Below, in pieces: positions 33,401 to 46,047 of a stretch of 64,000 nt of DNA. Within the stretch, counting starts at the first letter, position 1; every line of letters starts with the position of its first letter. This stretch comes from Paraphysomonas bandaiensis. Taxonomy: Eukaryota; Chrysophyceae. The stretch spans positions 1 to 64,000 of the forward strand of contig CBFFRP010000432.1 in assembly GCA_965644295.1 (NCBI GenBank). Reading direction: 5' to 3'. The notes beneath the pieces were generated by a model. That model worked only from the letters and a program-made list of their open reading frames with translations, was not told where the DNA came from and did not search any database. Made by a program: the position numbers and the translations under genes.

Positions 33401-35640
33401 CTATACGACATCCTCTTTCTACAGGACGGGGCGCAGAAAAGGTGTAGGAGGGCTGTGCCCCAGCTTCCCCCGCCAGCAAATTGGACTCAATGTCGTGCAC
33501 CATTCCGTGCAGAGAGTTGAGAGATATAAAATGCAGCAATGGTTTCGACGTCGCCGTCACGAACATCAGTACCCCCAAAGCGGGATTTACTGCAAAAGAA
33601 GACACATGGGATGCGGATAGCAAGTTGTCACAACAATAAAATCGTGAGGTATGTGGTGCAGAGGTTAGACCCACGCAAACATACTTCCTGTCACAACTTG
33701 TGGGCGATCCTTCGCCATCAACTTTGTGAGTAGCATCGCAAGTATCAAAACCAACTACAGACAATTTTCGTCCACAATTCTCTGCGAATGTGAACTCAGT
33801 GGAGAATTCTACACCACCATCAGAATGGAATGACATCTTCACTACATCAAATGAGGACACGACACCACTACCCGTACTGAGTCCTATGCCAATGCAATCG
33901 ACGTCATCCGCCCAGGAGATGAGACGCAAGACCCGGCCAGATGCCTGTATGGGATACGTATCCATGCGCCAGGTTGATTCCACCTTGTGGAGCACAAGCA
34001 CATCGTCACCAGTTGCCAAGGGATTTTCAGCATTGGCGATACGCCCTGCTATACAAACAATAACCAGGTTACCGTGACATTCAGTAGAAGAAGAAGAATA
34101 TGAAGTGCACTCCACTGCCTGCACGGAGCGGAAGCAATACACAGACGAGTCGATACCGCACTTCTGGGCAACATCGGATAAAGAAATGTCTTCGCAGCAC
34201 GAAGGCTTCACGTGTCGTTTATCTTCCACTGATCCGCTCCAGAGGCGGATGACATCCCCATCACACAAAACACACATTCCCCATGGAAAGGAGCTGCTTC
34301 GGAGGGTATTCCAGAAGGATAGGTGGCGTGAAGGAGATGGGAGGAGTAGCTGGTGCATACTCATAGGCGGTGGAACTAGAGCTTTACCCAAAGGGGTAAG
34401 GAGAACCTCTTTCCCATCCGCAACAGCCACCGTGCAATCTGCAGAATTAGATACCACGGTGTCCCACACAAGGTCTATTACGCGCAGACATAAGCCAGAC
34501 ATGCTGTCACCCTGACTAGCAGGCAGTTTCATACTCATGAACAGTCTGTCAGATAGTTCCGCATCGAAGCCGTGACAATACAATCCTTTTCCAGACCATT
34601 GCTGTTTCAAATACCAGTGCGCATTGTTTCGGTAGTACACCTGCACGAACTGGTCGGAATTAGGATTCTCAGTGGATTGAAGACAGGCGGCTAACAGAGT
34701 CGTCTCGATGTTATAGCACAGCTTCGTAACACGAAACGCTGATCCATCTACACCGGGTACAGGACTCTGAAAACACGAAGCATTACAATAATATTGGATA
34801 TTCAAAAAACTGTATACAGCACTAATTTATAAGTTAGAAACGAACCTGAACGTCGAATTCACCGTGCCTGAGTCCACTGCGCTCAAAAAATACGACTTGC
34901 TGCTTTTTAGGGGTCCGCATCTGAGGAACAGCTATAAGGCTCCCATTCGGGGCGTACGCCATTGCAGGGAGGAGGTTTTTTACTATCGCACCAGATCCTT
35001 CAGCTACAGTCTTTCCTGTACTCAGGAGATTCAGATCACGATCGTATATGCGTACACGGGCAATGCCATCGGACGCGTCGGTTGAAAAGAGAGAGAATTG
35101 CATTCCATCCCCACGCCAAGTCAGCACACATGGAGAATTCGGAGATCGTGTTTCAATCGGGACTTCATTAATTACGTCGACAGTATTAGTCATCAACAGC
35201 AAGGAATCATTGTTAGTTACAAGGGCTAGGCAGGTTTGGTCCGGACTCCATGAGGCATCACCAATGCCATCGTCCACACAACCCTCATGCTCAGGTAGCA
35301 CGTTCCATTCATCTGTACTTCTATCGCTCTGAATTGAACAGATCGATCCAGAGCGAGATATGCACACAACAGACTGTACTTCATTTATAACTTGAACAGA
35401 AAACCATTTGCTGTCATCAGAAGCAGTAGATATGAGCTGCCATGGCTCATGAGATATATGAGGCTCATCAGATATATTATAGACGAGAAGCACACCATCT
35501 TTTGTTAGGACAAAGACTTCTTCTTTATCTGTATTGGCGCATACATCAACAATGAGGCTATCATCTCTAAGGGATAATTCAGGCGTTAGTTGACTGGGAA
35601 AATTCCATATGAGGTCCTGCAATACAATGGTGTTTCTCAT
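30500..35640 (-). CDS. ELP1: Elongator complex subunit 1, 1652 aa
   Basis: Four exons: 34846-35640, 31494-34766, 30801-31439, 30500-30751 (introns 79, 54 and 49 nt). ELP1 is the scaffold of Elongator, which modifies wobble uridine of tRNAs in the cytoplasm. The first 700 or so residues form WD40-type propellers, with the telltale DASWSPDQTCLALVTNNDSL and VLTWRGDGMQFSL. The next part is a helical TPR-like solenoid: FLCDYKELFDAALGECDFDM, then VAKQDSQMDPKVYLPLLQKL and YFDDVEGAVGILLLSKRWLQ, as in all ELP1 proteins. A Ser-rich, then basic stretch near 1510 (RKRRQKRHLKH) corresponds to the tRNA-binding basic region. It is longer than the human (1332 aa) and yeast (1349 aa) proteins, mainly through loop expansions. 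Confidence 0.93.
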
Positions 35641-36075
35641 GGCTTATCTGACACTGCTACAGAGCTTAACAGATAACGAGAAGAGTGATACACAAACGAG
35701 AGTCTATATCTCACGAGGTATCATATACTTGTAATAACAATATGAGCTCTGACCACTTCTACGTACCACTTAATCAATATACGTCTATGTATACGTCCAG
35801 TACCTATGCATATATATATATATGGACTACTCGTACAGTCCCATACAGCAGCACAGTGCTGTGGACTATTATTGGATGGTGTACTTCCTCTTCATATGCA
35901 ATCAGAGCCCCATGTCTGGTATACAGGTATACACTACTGTAGTCCCATCACAGATGCGGAGTTTGTATGTCAGAGAATACAATGATAATACAGAGAATCC
36001 AGAAGAAGGCGATGATGCAAGCGAAGCATCTATCTACAGTATGTATATATATAGGCAGCACGTATATGGTATACT
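35641..36075. other. Divergent intergenic region
   Basis: About 435 bases separating ELP1 (-) from the ES1-like gene (+). Contains TATATATATATA at about 35812. It should hold both promoters; nothing else recognised. Confidence 0.5.
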
Positions 36076-36921
36076 ATGACACCTACATACCTCCACTTGT
36101 CTCTTGCTTCCTGCAACATATCTGCACTAATAGTATTGATTAAGTCACTCTCGATTGAACTAATGATTTCTACATTGATTTCGAAGCCAAGACCATTGTC
36201 TGCTCTCCTTCCGAGCAAATTGAGATATCGCAATATGAGCAGTGCGACCAAGAAAGTTGCCGTTGTGTTATCTGGAAATGGTGTGTTTGATGGTACTGAA
36301 TGCACAGAAGGTGTTGCAACTTTAGTCCACTTGTCAAGAAATGGTGTTGAGTATAATTGCTATGCTCCTGATATGGAACAAATGCATGCTCTTGACCACA
36401 CAACTGGGTCAGAACATGCTACTAATCGCAATGTACTTCAAGAATCTGCAAGAATTGCGCGTGGTAATGTTCAACCGTTATCTAAACTTGTAGCTTCTTC
36501 TTATCATGCACTGATCATCCCTGGTGGGTTTGGCGCTGCGAAAAACCTCAGTAGCTGGGCTGTCGATGGTCCTCAAGCATCTGTACAGCCGGATGTGGCA
36601 CGTGTCATCAGAGATTTTCACGATTCTGATAAAGTTATTGGTGCATGTTGTATTGCACCCACACTACTTGCACTAACCTTGAAGAAAGACATCGAGATTA
36701 CTGTTGGAATGGCGGAAGGCGATAAGTGGCCCTATGCTGGCACTGCTAATCAACTTGCTGATCTCGGTGCTGTTCACAAACCCTGTTCAATCGAAGAAAT
36801 TGCTGTTGATTCGAAAAATAAATTAGTTACTGCACCGGCTTATATGTATGACGGGAAGCCGCATGAAGTGTATGACTCAGTTGGGAAAATGGTAGATGCG
36901 GTTCTGAACCTTACAAAGTAG
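36076..36921 (+). CDS. ES1/ElbB-type class I glutamine amidotransferase-like protein, mitochondrial
   Basis: Single exon, 281 aa from the first ATG; an ATG at 36163 would give 252 aa. This family (animal GATD3/ES1, bacterial ElbB) has a DJ-1/PfpI-like fold; ElbB has glyoxalase activity in vitro, and the eukaryotic protein is mitochondrial. Seen here: VAVVLSGNGVFDGTECTEG, ALIIPGGFGAAKNLSSWA, and the nucleophile region VIGACCIAPTLLAL with Cys at 191-192 (numbering from 36076). The sequence before the core (LISKPRPLSALLPSKLRYRN) is rich in Arg, Lys, Ser and Leu and lacks acidic residues, consistent with a mitochondrial presequence. Which ATG is used is not decided. Confidence 0.88.
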   Translation: MTPTYLHLSLASCNISALIVLIKSLSIELMISTLISKPRPLSALLPSKLRYRNMSSATKKVAVVLSGNGVFDGTECTEGVATLVHLSRNGVEYNCYAPDMEQMHALDHTTGSEHATNRNVLQESARIARGNVQPLSKLVASSYHALIIPGGFGAAKNLSSWAVDGPQASVQPDVARVIRDFHDSDKVIGACCIAPTLLALTLKKDIEITVGMAEGDKWPYAGTANQLADLGAVHKPCSIEEIAVDSKNKLVTAPAYMYDGKPHEVYDSVGKMVDAVLNLTK

Positions 36922-37453
36922 AAATTATAACTATAATGGCTAAAGTGAGATATAATCAATTCCTGTCTGGATAATAGCTAGCTTGCTGTGACTGTGAGCT
37001 CTGGATAAGCATGATATAGCGAATTCATTTAGGGCACATGTAAGCCTGCGATACCTATTGTACAAGCTCTTTGATCGCCAAACAGTCGTAGCAAATAACT
37101 TACTGTAGTGACATCACGTTGTAATATAACGAGCATCTAATGTAACCCGAAGTATGAACGTCCTATGGAAGTTATTTTTATTTCAAAATAAGAAAGTTTT
37201 CATTAGGTGATATGTAAAATCACGGAGCAATCTATATAATACTTTGTAAGCAAAATGTTCTTTACACAAAAAAGATGTTTTTACGTGAGATGCAAGAATG
37301 CTATTAACTTCGTTATACGTTACCCACCACTACTACATAAAGAGCATTAAAAAACACAACATAGACGAACATAAAACACACAGAGAGAACATGTAGATTA
37401 AATGGCATTGCATAGAATACCAAATAAATATTTTGCGCTAATTTACGCCGTTA
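36922..37453. other. Convergent intergenic region
   Basis: About 530 AT-rich bases between two convergent genes. No feature recognised. Confidence 0.5.
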
Positions 37454-38224
37454 TCAAGTCCAGTGACTTATATCTGGGACTGTTGATGGACGACTCTTTT
37501 TCTTTATCGGGGAGCTCATTAAGCGGTATGATGTCTCACGTTGTGATTGCGCACTGACGCGAACATTATTTCCCTTGTATTTGTATCTCGCATTACGCGA
37601 GATCGTATTACTCCCATACACAAACCCTTCACATCTTTCCGGAATAGTGGATTGTGGACGATAGTAATTCGGATTCTGAAATGAGTCCCTTCCTGATCCT
37701 AAAAATCGACAAAGGAATAAAAAAGTTACACTAGAAAAACAACACATACCAGTTGCAACAAATTTAGGTGGTGGTGAAGTTCGCCGTTTTGGCACAGGAG
37801 AAGGGGGCAATGTCTTGAAACCACGTGAACGAGGAGCATAAGCTGCATCGTAGCCACAAATGATAAATAAATCTCGACCAGAGCCAACAGGTTTATAAGT
37901 TGGAGATGGTATATGCCGCTTTGCACCAGTATAATCTTGCTTACGAACCACCGCTGGTTTAGCATATGATATAGCAGGCATGACTTTATCCTCAGTAACT
38001 TGACAGAATAAGTCCCTTCCAGTTCCGCTGGGCACAAATCTCGGCATTATTGCGGGATGTTTGGCAGGCGCCCCCTTGGGACAAGCGAATTTACACTTCG
38101 GTAATAGCGATGGTGCACGCCCACCGTCTGCGAAGGTAATGAAACTATCCCTCCCCTTCCCATCAGACATATACTTCGGAGGAACACCTGTTGGTCGAGC
38201 AGCCTTAGAGAGATAGCTTGGCAT
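37454..38224 (-). CDS. GxGRDxF-repeat protein, 239 aa, possibly axonemal
   Basis: Exons 37750-38224 and 37454-37698, with a 51-nt intron that splits one repeat. Four copies of a motif K/R-x-x-x-x-G-x-G-R-D-x-F recur about every 35-60 residues: KYMSDGKGRDSFI, RFVPSGTGRDLFC, YKPVGSGRDLFII and KFVATGSGRDSFQ. The rest is Pro-, Lys- and Arg-rich and low in predicted secondary structure. Small, basic, periodic proteins of this kind are common among proteins bound along ciliary microtubules (microtubule inner proteins); that role is my inference, not a recognised family match. It is divergent from the coiled-coil gene at 38753, with 528 bp between them. Confidence 0.75.
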   Translation of the reverse strand: MPSYLSKAARPTGVPPKYMSDGKGRDSFITFADGGRAPSLLPKCKFACPKGAPAKHPAIMPRFVPSGTGRDLFCQVTEDKVMPAISYAKPAVVRKQDYTGAKRHIPSPTYKPVGSGRDLFIICGYDAAYAPRSRGFKTLPPSPVPKRRTSPPPKFVATGMCCFSSVTFLFLCRFLGSGRDSFQNPNYYRPQSTIPERCEGFVYGSNTISRNARYKYKGNNVRVSAQSQRETSYRLMSSPIKKKSRPSTVPDISHWT

Positions 38225-38752
38225 TTCTGCTACAATGGTGGTGGCAATACCCTATCTACCGTGTTAAAACTGTAAGGACGTATTGCATAAGAATGTCTAT
38301 GGTATAACATCCTGATGAGAGGTGCTGGTGCGATGACTGCGCAAACGCATTAATCCCTCTGCTGAAAAAGCTGTGTGTCCAATCACATCAAAGGAAACTC
38401 ATTACACTTATCTGTGCTGCAGACATGTAACCCGTACCCGGTCGGCAGACCGTGTACTGATAGAGTCGCTGAAGTGCTGTGAAATACTACAAGCAATACA
38501 ATTGCGGTTTCGACTTCGTCAATTGAAGTGTGAGGTGTATCTGCAATATATACAGCACACACCCATGAAGACACTTTCACTCCCTGCGATTGGATTAACC
38601 GGATTGTTCTATGAGTACATGTGAAGTGTAATATGCATATGAGTCATCGTACCTGCAAGTGTATGTAGACAATTCTAAGTATCCACACACACAGAGCAAC
38701 CCTCATATTTATAATATTATCAGTGAATAATAGCCTCTAACTTGTAACACAT
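38225..38752. other. Divergent intergenic region
   Basis: About 530 bases between the start codons of the GxGRDxF gene (-) and the coiled-coil gene (+). Open frames occur on both strands but lack support. It presumably holds both promoters. Confidence 0.5.
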
Positions 38753-41700
38753 ATGGAGGCAATTGACGAACTAGAACCTGCGTTAAGTTCCTACATAGAT
38801 GAAATAGCCGGGGAGGGGTTTGAGTCCGATATCCCTGTTAGTGAACAGCAGTTAATTGATGTGGAATTTACACGATTTTTTAATAAAGTAGTGGGAAGAA
38901 TGGAAACAGGTGTAGAGGACATTATCCATCATATACAAACAGCCGATCGCCTCTCTAAAGACGAGTGTGATGAGGATATTGAGCCGGTGGATCTGCCGCG
39001 TATGTTACTGGAAGATATTCGAGCCTTCAGAGACGAGTCTCTTGCGGAGATTTCGAATTTTTTGGATGTGAAATTTACTAAATTTCGTCGATCACTTCAG
39101 GCTACTCGAAAGAAAATGCTGGATAAACTCTATAATACACGAACTGCAGTTACTGAGTTCAAGAGGACTTATGCCTTGGCGGCACAGAAGTGTGAAGAGG
39201 ATCGGCTAAAACATTTAAGAGAGAATACGGAGGCCGCCTATAAAATCAAAATAAATGAGCTAACAGCATCTCGGGATGAATATCGCTCTTCCTATGAATC
39301 AGTGTCTAGCCGTGCAACTGCTATGGAGATGGAAAGAATCGACACGCAGGACAAAATTAGTCGCTTGGAAAAAGAGCTAGGTAGAGCTCGAGTTGACTTA
39401 CTCAAGGTCTTATCCTGAATTTTATTAGTATGAGGACTAACGGTACAACCGCTCTGTCTATTTATATCACAGGGTGCTGCGCAAGTAGAAAGGCTGGAAG
39501 GCACTATTCAGTCTCAACAGAAAGAGATCGATGATCTAACAACTCATAAAATGTTGAGGCAGCAAATGGTGGCACGGAAGCAATCAATCAAGCAGGGAGG
39601 TGGAAAGTCGCCTGCTTCTAAATTGTCTGTGCGACGGTCCTCGTCAATATCATCTGATGATACGTGCTCTAAGTGCAAGGTCTATGAGGAGATGTTGAAT
39701 GGTGCGAAGAAGCAAATTGATGAGGTGATAAGTTTATCATGCTTAAATTTCTTATGTTATTGCTTGTAGCTGGTGAAAGAGAAGAAGCAGATAGAAAGTC
39801 AAAGTATGCTAACACAATCTAGTTTAGATAGTCATGATAGTACTTACCTTCTTGACAATAGCCTTGTAAGTACCCAATCTGCTAAACCCGCCGAAGCGAG
39901 CACTGTCCTTGACAAATCTCCCGACCCTGACATTAGCCCAAGGGGTGCGCAGATTCCCAGTACTTCCCTTTCAGTAGATACGAATGCCAGTGCTGCTCAA
40001 TCGACTGATGAACTGCCAACAGTTCATGAGGAAAACGCTCTGTCAGAAGATAACTCGACTGAGGAAGTGGGCAACTCGGCTCTTCCTCCTATCCTATCAC
40101 CAGGAAACGGCGCTCCAGTCACCCCTGCGGGTGGTACTTCTAATGGGACAGCAGGTACTGCAAAATCCACCGAATTGGTTCAAAATAAGGTTGCGGAAGA
40201 CTCGTTTCCTGTACCCAAAGCCCTCAAACCACCCCCTGGAAATGTTGTTTTACCACCTCCAGATCCTGATTTAGTAATGGCTGCGCAAGTCATCACCCCT
40301 ACTTATGTGCGCCGTGGTTCATCCAGATTTTTATCAGAGCAGCGTTCTAGAACTATCGATACAACGCAATTCGACGATTCTCCTAGAGACATATCTCAGC
40401 CGGCAACTCCAGAAAATGTGGTTTTTGTAAAGTCACCGGAGATCCAGCTTGTGAGGCGGTCGCCTAGTGATGCGGAAGTGTTGAGTGAGGCGTCAAAAGA
40501 CCCACCTGTTAGTGTTCCCACCAAGGAAGATAACCCTATATCTGTAGAAGAGACAGACGAACGTGTTGCTGAGGAGTATCAAACAGCTACTCAAGCCTTG
40601 GAGAAGCAACGTCTTTCCCTCCGCCAGCAAGTTGTGGATGCGGACGATGTTGGTATAGAACACACTGCCACCAATGATATGATAGACTCTGAGGCCGTGT
40701 CTTCCTGGTTGAAGGCTCCCGTGCCACAAGTCTTGTCACAGGGAACAACTCAAATGGAAGACTCAATTTTTACTGGGACGGTCCGTACTACATATTCTTG
40801 AATTGTTTATATATGATATATGCATGTATGTTGCTACAGCACTTCACGTGGCTAGTATCATGTATTTTATCAGTGTATATTAGGCTGTCGATATGTGCGC
40901 TTACTCTATTTGTATACTGCAGAGTCAAAACGATATGAGTGAATCAGTACTTCGAATGCTTCAAGAATCCATCAGTGCGCAGAGGGCTTTGGAAGCAGAA
41001 AACTCAAAACTCCGAGTTGAAAATGAACGGCTTGATAAACGTGTAGAAGAAATGATCACGTTTGTGCGGACGCAGGATCATATTTATTCTTTGAAACTTA
41101 AAGAGCGCGACCTATTGCTGAAGGAATTGACTGAACAAGTTCACGAGCTTCGTACTCAAGTGGTTAGAGATAAGAAACTCCTGCATGATATAGAGCGCGG
41201 AACGACGTCGCTTCCAACGTTGCAAGTGAAGAAGAGGCGGTTCAAGAGAACTAATAGTCAAGATATACCTCGAAAGGTACCCCGTAAAAATTTGTTAATT
41301 CATCAAATTGATAAATTTTGTGCGATTAGGAGGCGCATCTCTACAAATTGGATATTCGAATGGATGACACCACCCCTACTCTTTTACCTCGTCCTATGAC
41401 AGCCTCTGCTTCACGAAAGCTAATGACCATGGCCGAACGCCCTTCTACCTCACCTGGGCTGTCTAACACCAGGGATCAGTCAACGCCGGTCAATATATCA
41501 CATAGTCTAAAGACGTTCTGTGGTTCGGCATCTCCCAACAAAGCAGCTTTATTTACGAGTTCAGGGAGAGGAGCCTATGAAAATTGTGAACTTGTAGTGG
41601 ACGGTGATATGACATACGATCTGCAGTCCAAAGCTCCATATATGACAGCAGAATCGGAATCACGACAAAACAATGTGTAAGTCATTCTTTTGTGCACTGA

Positions 41701-41819
41701 TGTTTTGTGATGTCGCCGTGTGCAGGAAAAAGGAGGCTGCGGAGTTAAGGAAGAAAATAGCTTTACTTATTGCTCACCAAGAAATTGTAATGAAGCGTGT
41801 AAATGTTGGACACAAATAA
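38753..41819 (+). CDS. Coiled-coil protein, 903 aa, unknown
   Basis: Six exons: 38753-39406, 39473-39724, 39770-40780, 40923-41276, 41330-41676, 41726-41819. Family not recognised. Residues 1-270 are mostly coiled coil (for example EEDRLKHLRENTEAAYKIKI, ISRLEKELGRARVDLL). Residues 300-640 are Ser/Pro/Glu-rich and disordered. A second coiled coil follows (RALEAENSKLRVENERLDKR, LLLKELTEQVHELRTQVV), then a Ser-rich tail and a last short helix. A CSKCKVYEEM motif sits near 282. The 142-nt gap 40781-40922 is the weakest junction: its donor GTCCGT is poor, and it could hide an exon or mark a gene boundary, with a stop at 40799-40801. Cytoskeletal or basal-body function would fit but is not shown. 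Confidence 0.7.
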
Positions 41820-44616
41820 TAGGAACTGTGGACGTCCGTGCGTATTTTTGTTAGGAAATAGTGATTTGTGTGTGTTAGTGACTTGGGTTTTGAATAGCAA
41901 ATGACAGTAAGCTTGTTGTTCAAACTATCTGGTACTTTGTGTCATTGGGTTAAATAATGATATATAAACTCCAATTTTTTGCCGTAATCTTGAATCGTTG
42001 TTGTATTCATTGTGAGTTTAGCTGTACTTGGACGTTTACAGTGAACTAGATGGATGCCTATTCATACAATAGAGGTTATCAGTTTATACTCCTCTGTACA
42101 TTCCTCGTGTTAAACTGTACAACGTTATAATATCATTGTGATACTCTACGTCGAACGTGGACTGGAGACGTTGTGTCACGTCGCTCTACCATTAGGTTCG
42201 TGATTACGTGAATCCTGATCTTTCATATATTTGGTTTTTGTGTTTGGTATCCGTCAGTTATGCCTCGTGATGAATTGAGAGGAATTGTTGAGCTTTGCTG
42301 TTCGAGAGAAATCAAAAGCTGTAGTTCTAATGTATTAGAATAATAGTGATCGTTACATGAAGATACAGTAGTGATTAACTGAGGTATTAAATAAAATATT
42401 GAGGTGATAAAAATAGTTGTGAAACTGAAATATACTGAATGTATAAGATCGTGTCTAAATAAGAAAGACCGTATGAAAATGATTGGTAACTGAGATAACA
42501 TGTGAATGACAAGGAATTATAAGTGAGATTGATCATAATTTATAATTAAAGCATTGAGTACGTATCACGCTCAGTTAATAAGCTTCAACCACCGAAATAA
42601 TGTCAAATATTGACATGATGATCTGATTTTGAGAGGTGAGTCATCATTGTGGCTTCCCTATAATTACATCATTCAAATGACTGTTAATATCATAGTTAGA
42701 TAGAAGATTGTTTCTGTTCGAAGACATTTCATATCATATCTGAATGTCTACATTTTCCTGGTGCTGATATGAGCGTTCTGTTGAACAAAATTCAGATCAA
42801 GATGACGATACTGATATAAGAAAACAATCCCCTGAACTGGTTCTTCATTCTACCATTACATACTTCTCACACAACAGATCATTCTTTCTGAAAAGACTCA
42901 TCCGAAACATCACTCCTTTACGTTATCGTGTTGCCGTGCACTGAGCAACATCATTCGAAACATCGTAACTCGGGTCTCGAATGCCATGAACCATGAATTA
43001 CACAAAAAAAGTATGTCAGAGTCAGGCGAAAATGAAAAATTTGATTGAAAAGCTTGCTAACTGTTACTTACATTACAATCAACAACACTGACTTGGAACG
43101 ATTCGTGGTTTCAGTTTCCGCTCTGTTTTAGTGTATCATCCAAATATACATGCCCTCCAAGATAGTCTAAGGAGTAAGTCAAGAACAAATGAGGAATCTC
43201 TCTGCCAACATTGCCAGAAACTATCACAATTTTTTATTATCTATGGGTTAGGGTTAGTGTGGAACCGTCAGCTCACTAAAAGTATTCAACGAAAAAGTAT
43301 TGGTTTGCTGCGTATGCCCCAAGTGGTCACGAGAATTTCCACAAGAAAGCACCAACATTGTCATAGTACACATTATTCCCCTTCGAAAACAAAATTTTCA
43401 ATATCACAGAATGTTAGAAGTATTCTAACGTGAGCATCAACATACAGATAAAATGTATATGGCCACAGATGCTAATTATCACTATTCATCACATAACCAT
43501 ACGACTACTACCAATGGCATACTAATTTGTCAAATATATAACTTACAAAGTAGCGGCATCCGCTAAAAGTAGCCTCATATTAATACATACATGTGTGATA
43601 GGGTGAATCTTCTCCCTTATTAACGCGTGCATGAGAACGTTTGAAACATACTGAAACACTTAGAAACGTTCTAGTAGAAACTGTTGATGAATAAGGCGCC
43701 CATGCCTGAAACAGTACATTTCATCTATTTCTTGTATGAGTCTATTAATTAAAGCAGCTTTCTAACTATATAATATCACTTTTATTCATTTTACAGCATT
43801 CACGAAGCTAATAAAACACTGGTCAACCTAATCTGTCGACTTGTCAAACACTTCACACATAAGCACTTAATTCGTCTACTAGGTCTCATCACCAAATATA
43901 CCAAGAGGAAGCATCAACATTCATAATCTTAGTATTATTCAACACTGTACGGGCTCCTAGACTAAGGGCATTTGTTGGAAGTATTTTCAGAGACGGCCTG
44001 AATTCAGACTCATGGCAACACATAGTCACACGAGAAGAGTAGTCGTAGTAGAACATACATGTTGAGCCCCCTTATAATTCACAGCAATCACTGCGCATAT
44101 ACTCTACACAAGCCCCACTTGAAACCGAACAATAAGCGCAATCACTGAACGCAATTCATCTCGTTCGCTACCTAAATACATGTGTTCATATATATATACA
44201 TATGACAGCATAGGCTACTGATAATGCCACTTATGATCTGAGTTCTTAGTAGGAAGCAATGGCTGCAAACACAGCACTATCCTCATATTGACAGTATCAC
44301 ATTCTAATTGTAGCACTTTCTACTATAGAACTACGAGTGACAGCACTGGCATTGAGGTGCACGTGTCGGATGATATCTACAGCACATACTGCTGTGGAAT
44401 ATGCATGAGCTACAAAGTTTTTTCCTACTTTTTTATGATTGTCGCACACTTCTACAGAGTTCTAGAGTAGATTTTCGGGTTTCGTCGGGATATTTCCCCC
44501 CTTTTTTCTTGAAATGGTGTTTTCTAGTTTCCAGCCCAACTTCCCATAATAATAATTGCAGTTGTCAGAGCAACATTTCACCTCTGCATTTTCTATTACT
44601 TCATACTGGCTCAAGA
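41820..44616. other. 2.8-kb gene-free region
   Basis: AT-rich sequence with no coding frame that shows splicing, homology or composition of a gene. Weakly similar AT-rich blocks recur around 43310-43390 and 43890-43945 (AAGAAAGCACCAACATT / AAGAGGAAGCATCAACATT), suggesting old repeats. The last 200 bases are presumably the promoter and 5' leader of the PDI gene. Confidence 0.45.
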
Positions 44617-45338
44617 ATGGCAAGTTTCGTACGTATATCTTTTATTATCACGGCCCTGGTGTCTGCGCTGGTGAGTGCAGATGATGAGAGCGCAACAAAA
44701 TCCAGCGATGTGGTGATATTAACCACAAAAAACTTTGAAATGGAAACGCAAGCATCCACCGGAGCTACCACTGGAGACTGGCTAGTTGAATTTTATGCAC
44801 CTTGGTGTGGACATTGTAAGCGGCTGCAGCCGATATGGGAGGAATTGGCAACGGAGTTGAAAGGTGATGTAAACGTGGGGAAGGTTGATGTCACGGGAAA
44901 CAGACCATTGGGCTCCAGGTTAGATAATGGTTTTATTTCATCTCTTCCTGTAACGTTTTGCGTAGATTTGAAATTAAAGGGTTCCCAACGATTAAATTCT
45001 TTCACCATGGTAAAGTATATAGCTACCAAGGCCGCCGAACAAAAGAGGACTTTATTGCATTTGTTAAGGGTGGATACAAAGATGCCACAGGAAGCGATGT
45101 TCCTCCCATGCCCACTTGGCTTGATGAGATTACTAAGTCGATAACTGATCCGTTTAAGGCCGCGGTCAAAGATATTAACAACGGAAAGTACTTCACACCG
45201 AATGTCTTCGTCGTAGCGATGCCCATACTGGTTCTTGTGGTCATTACTTTCACAATACTCGTCTTGCCTGAGCCTGTTGCCACCCCTAGAAAATTCAGAG
45301 CCAGTGATGCACTTAAGAAAGACGAGAAAAAAGATTAG
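44617..45338 (+). CDS. Membrane-anchored protein disulfide isomerase (TMX-like), 224 aa
   Basis: Exons 44617-44918 and 44966-45338, 47-nt intron. The protein forms or isomerises disulfides in the ER lumen. An N-terminal signal peptide ([19 protein letters not shown]) is followed by one thioredoxin domain with active site WCGHC (C64, C67), the cis-proline of KGFPTIKFF (P108) and [16 protein letters not shown], closest in pattern to TMX3-type domains. After about 50 residues comes a transmembrane segment ([20 protein letters not shown]) and a short Lys-rich cytosolic tail ending [10 protein letters not shown], which may act in ER retrieval though it is not a classical KKxx. The start is the first ATG in front of the signal peptide. 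Confidence 0.9.
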
Positions 45339-46047
45339 ATAGTGGTATTGGTGTTTGATACACAACTCTTTGTGATGCAGCACTTATTTCATGTGCTTTT
45401 CGGTAGCCCGTTCGTTCTTGGGAGTAGCTACCTGTAATACTGAAAGCCGTCTCATTATTTCCAAGTGAATTACGGACTATTGTACTTAGCATAGTTGTAT
45501 CAAACGTAGAATTAACTATTAGACTGATAATACGACTGCAATAGTGTCTGACAAAATTAGACTTCCCTACACAAATATCGAAGAATATACCACCTCAAGC
45601 ATACTCCTTCCAACAATATATACATCAAAAATAAAGATGTGGTATTTAATAAGATCAGGGTAAACGAAAATTAATCTATCAATATACATTAAAGAGTATG
45701 CTCCTCCACCGCTTATGCAGTGCTCCTCTAATTCCTTTGGTTCCAGTTTCGCAACTGTACTCCCAATCCGGAGTGTTAACGCGCTAGCTTCAACTCATTT
45801 TTTGACTGATAGAGAATTAACAATCGTTTTCGTACCCTCACATAGCAGTGATATACAGAGTGTGTATAGTGTATGCATGTATACTATACACTATTGATGC
45901 ATACATGCGTACTATTTGCATTATGTCATCGAGTAGCACAGTAAAATATTGATCAAGATCATTTTATCACATTATTAATCACTAACTACACCAAGCAGTA
46001 ATATCTATCACCAGATGCTCCTCCCATTTGCACGTTTGACTCCAGCA
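45339..46047. other. Convergent intergenic region
   Basis: About 710 AT-rich bases between the PDI (+) and mago nashi (-) 3' ends. A short palindromic TGTATAGTGTATGCATGTATA... TATACACTA lies near 45868-45895. Nothing else recognised. Confidence 0.5.
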
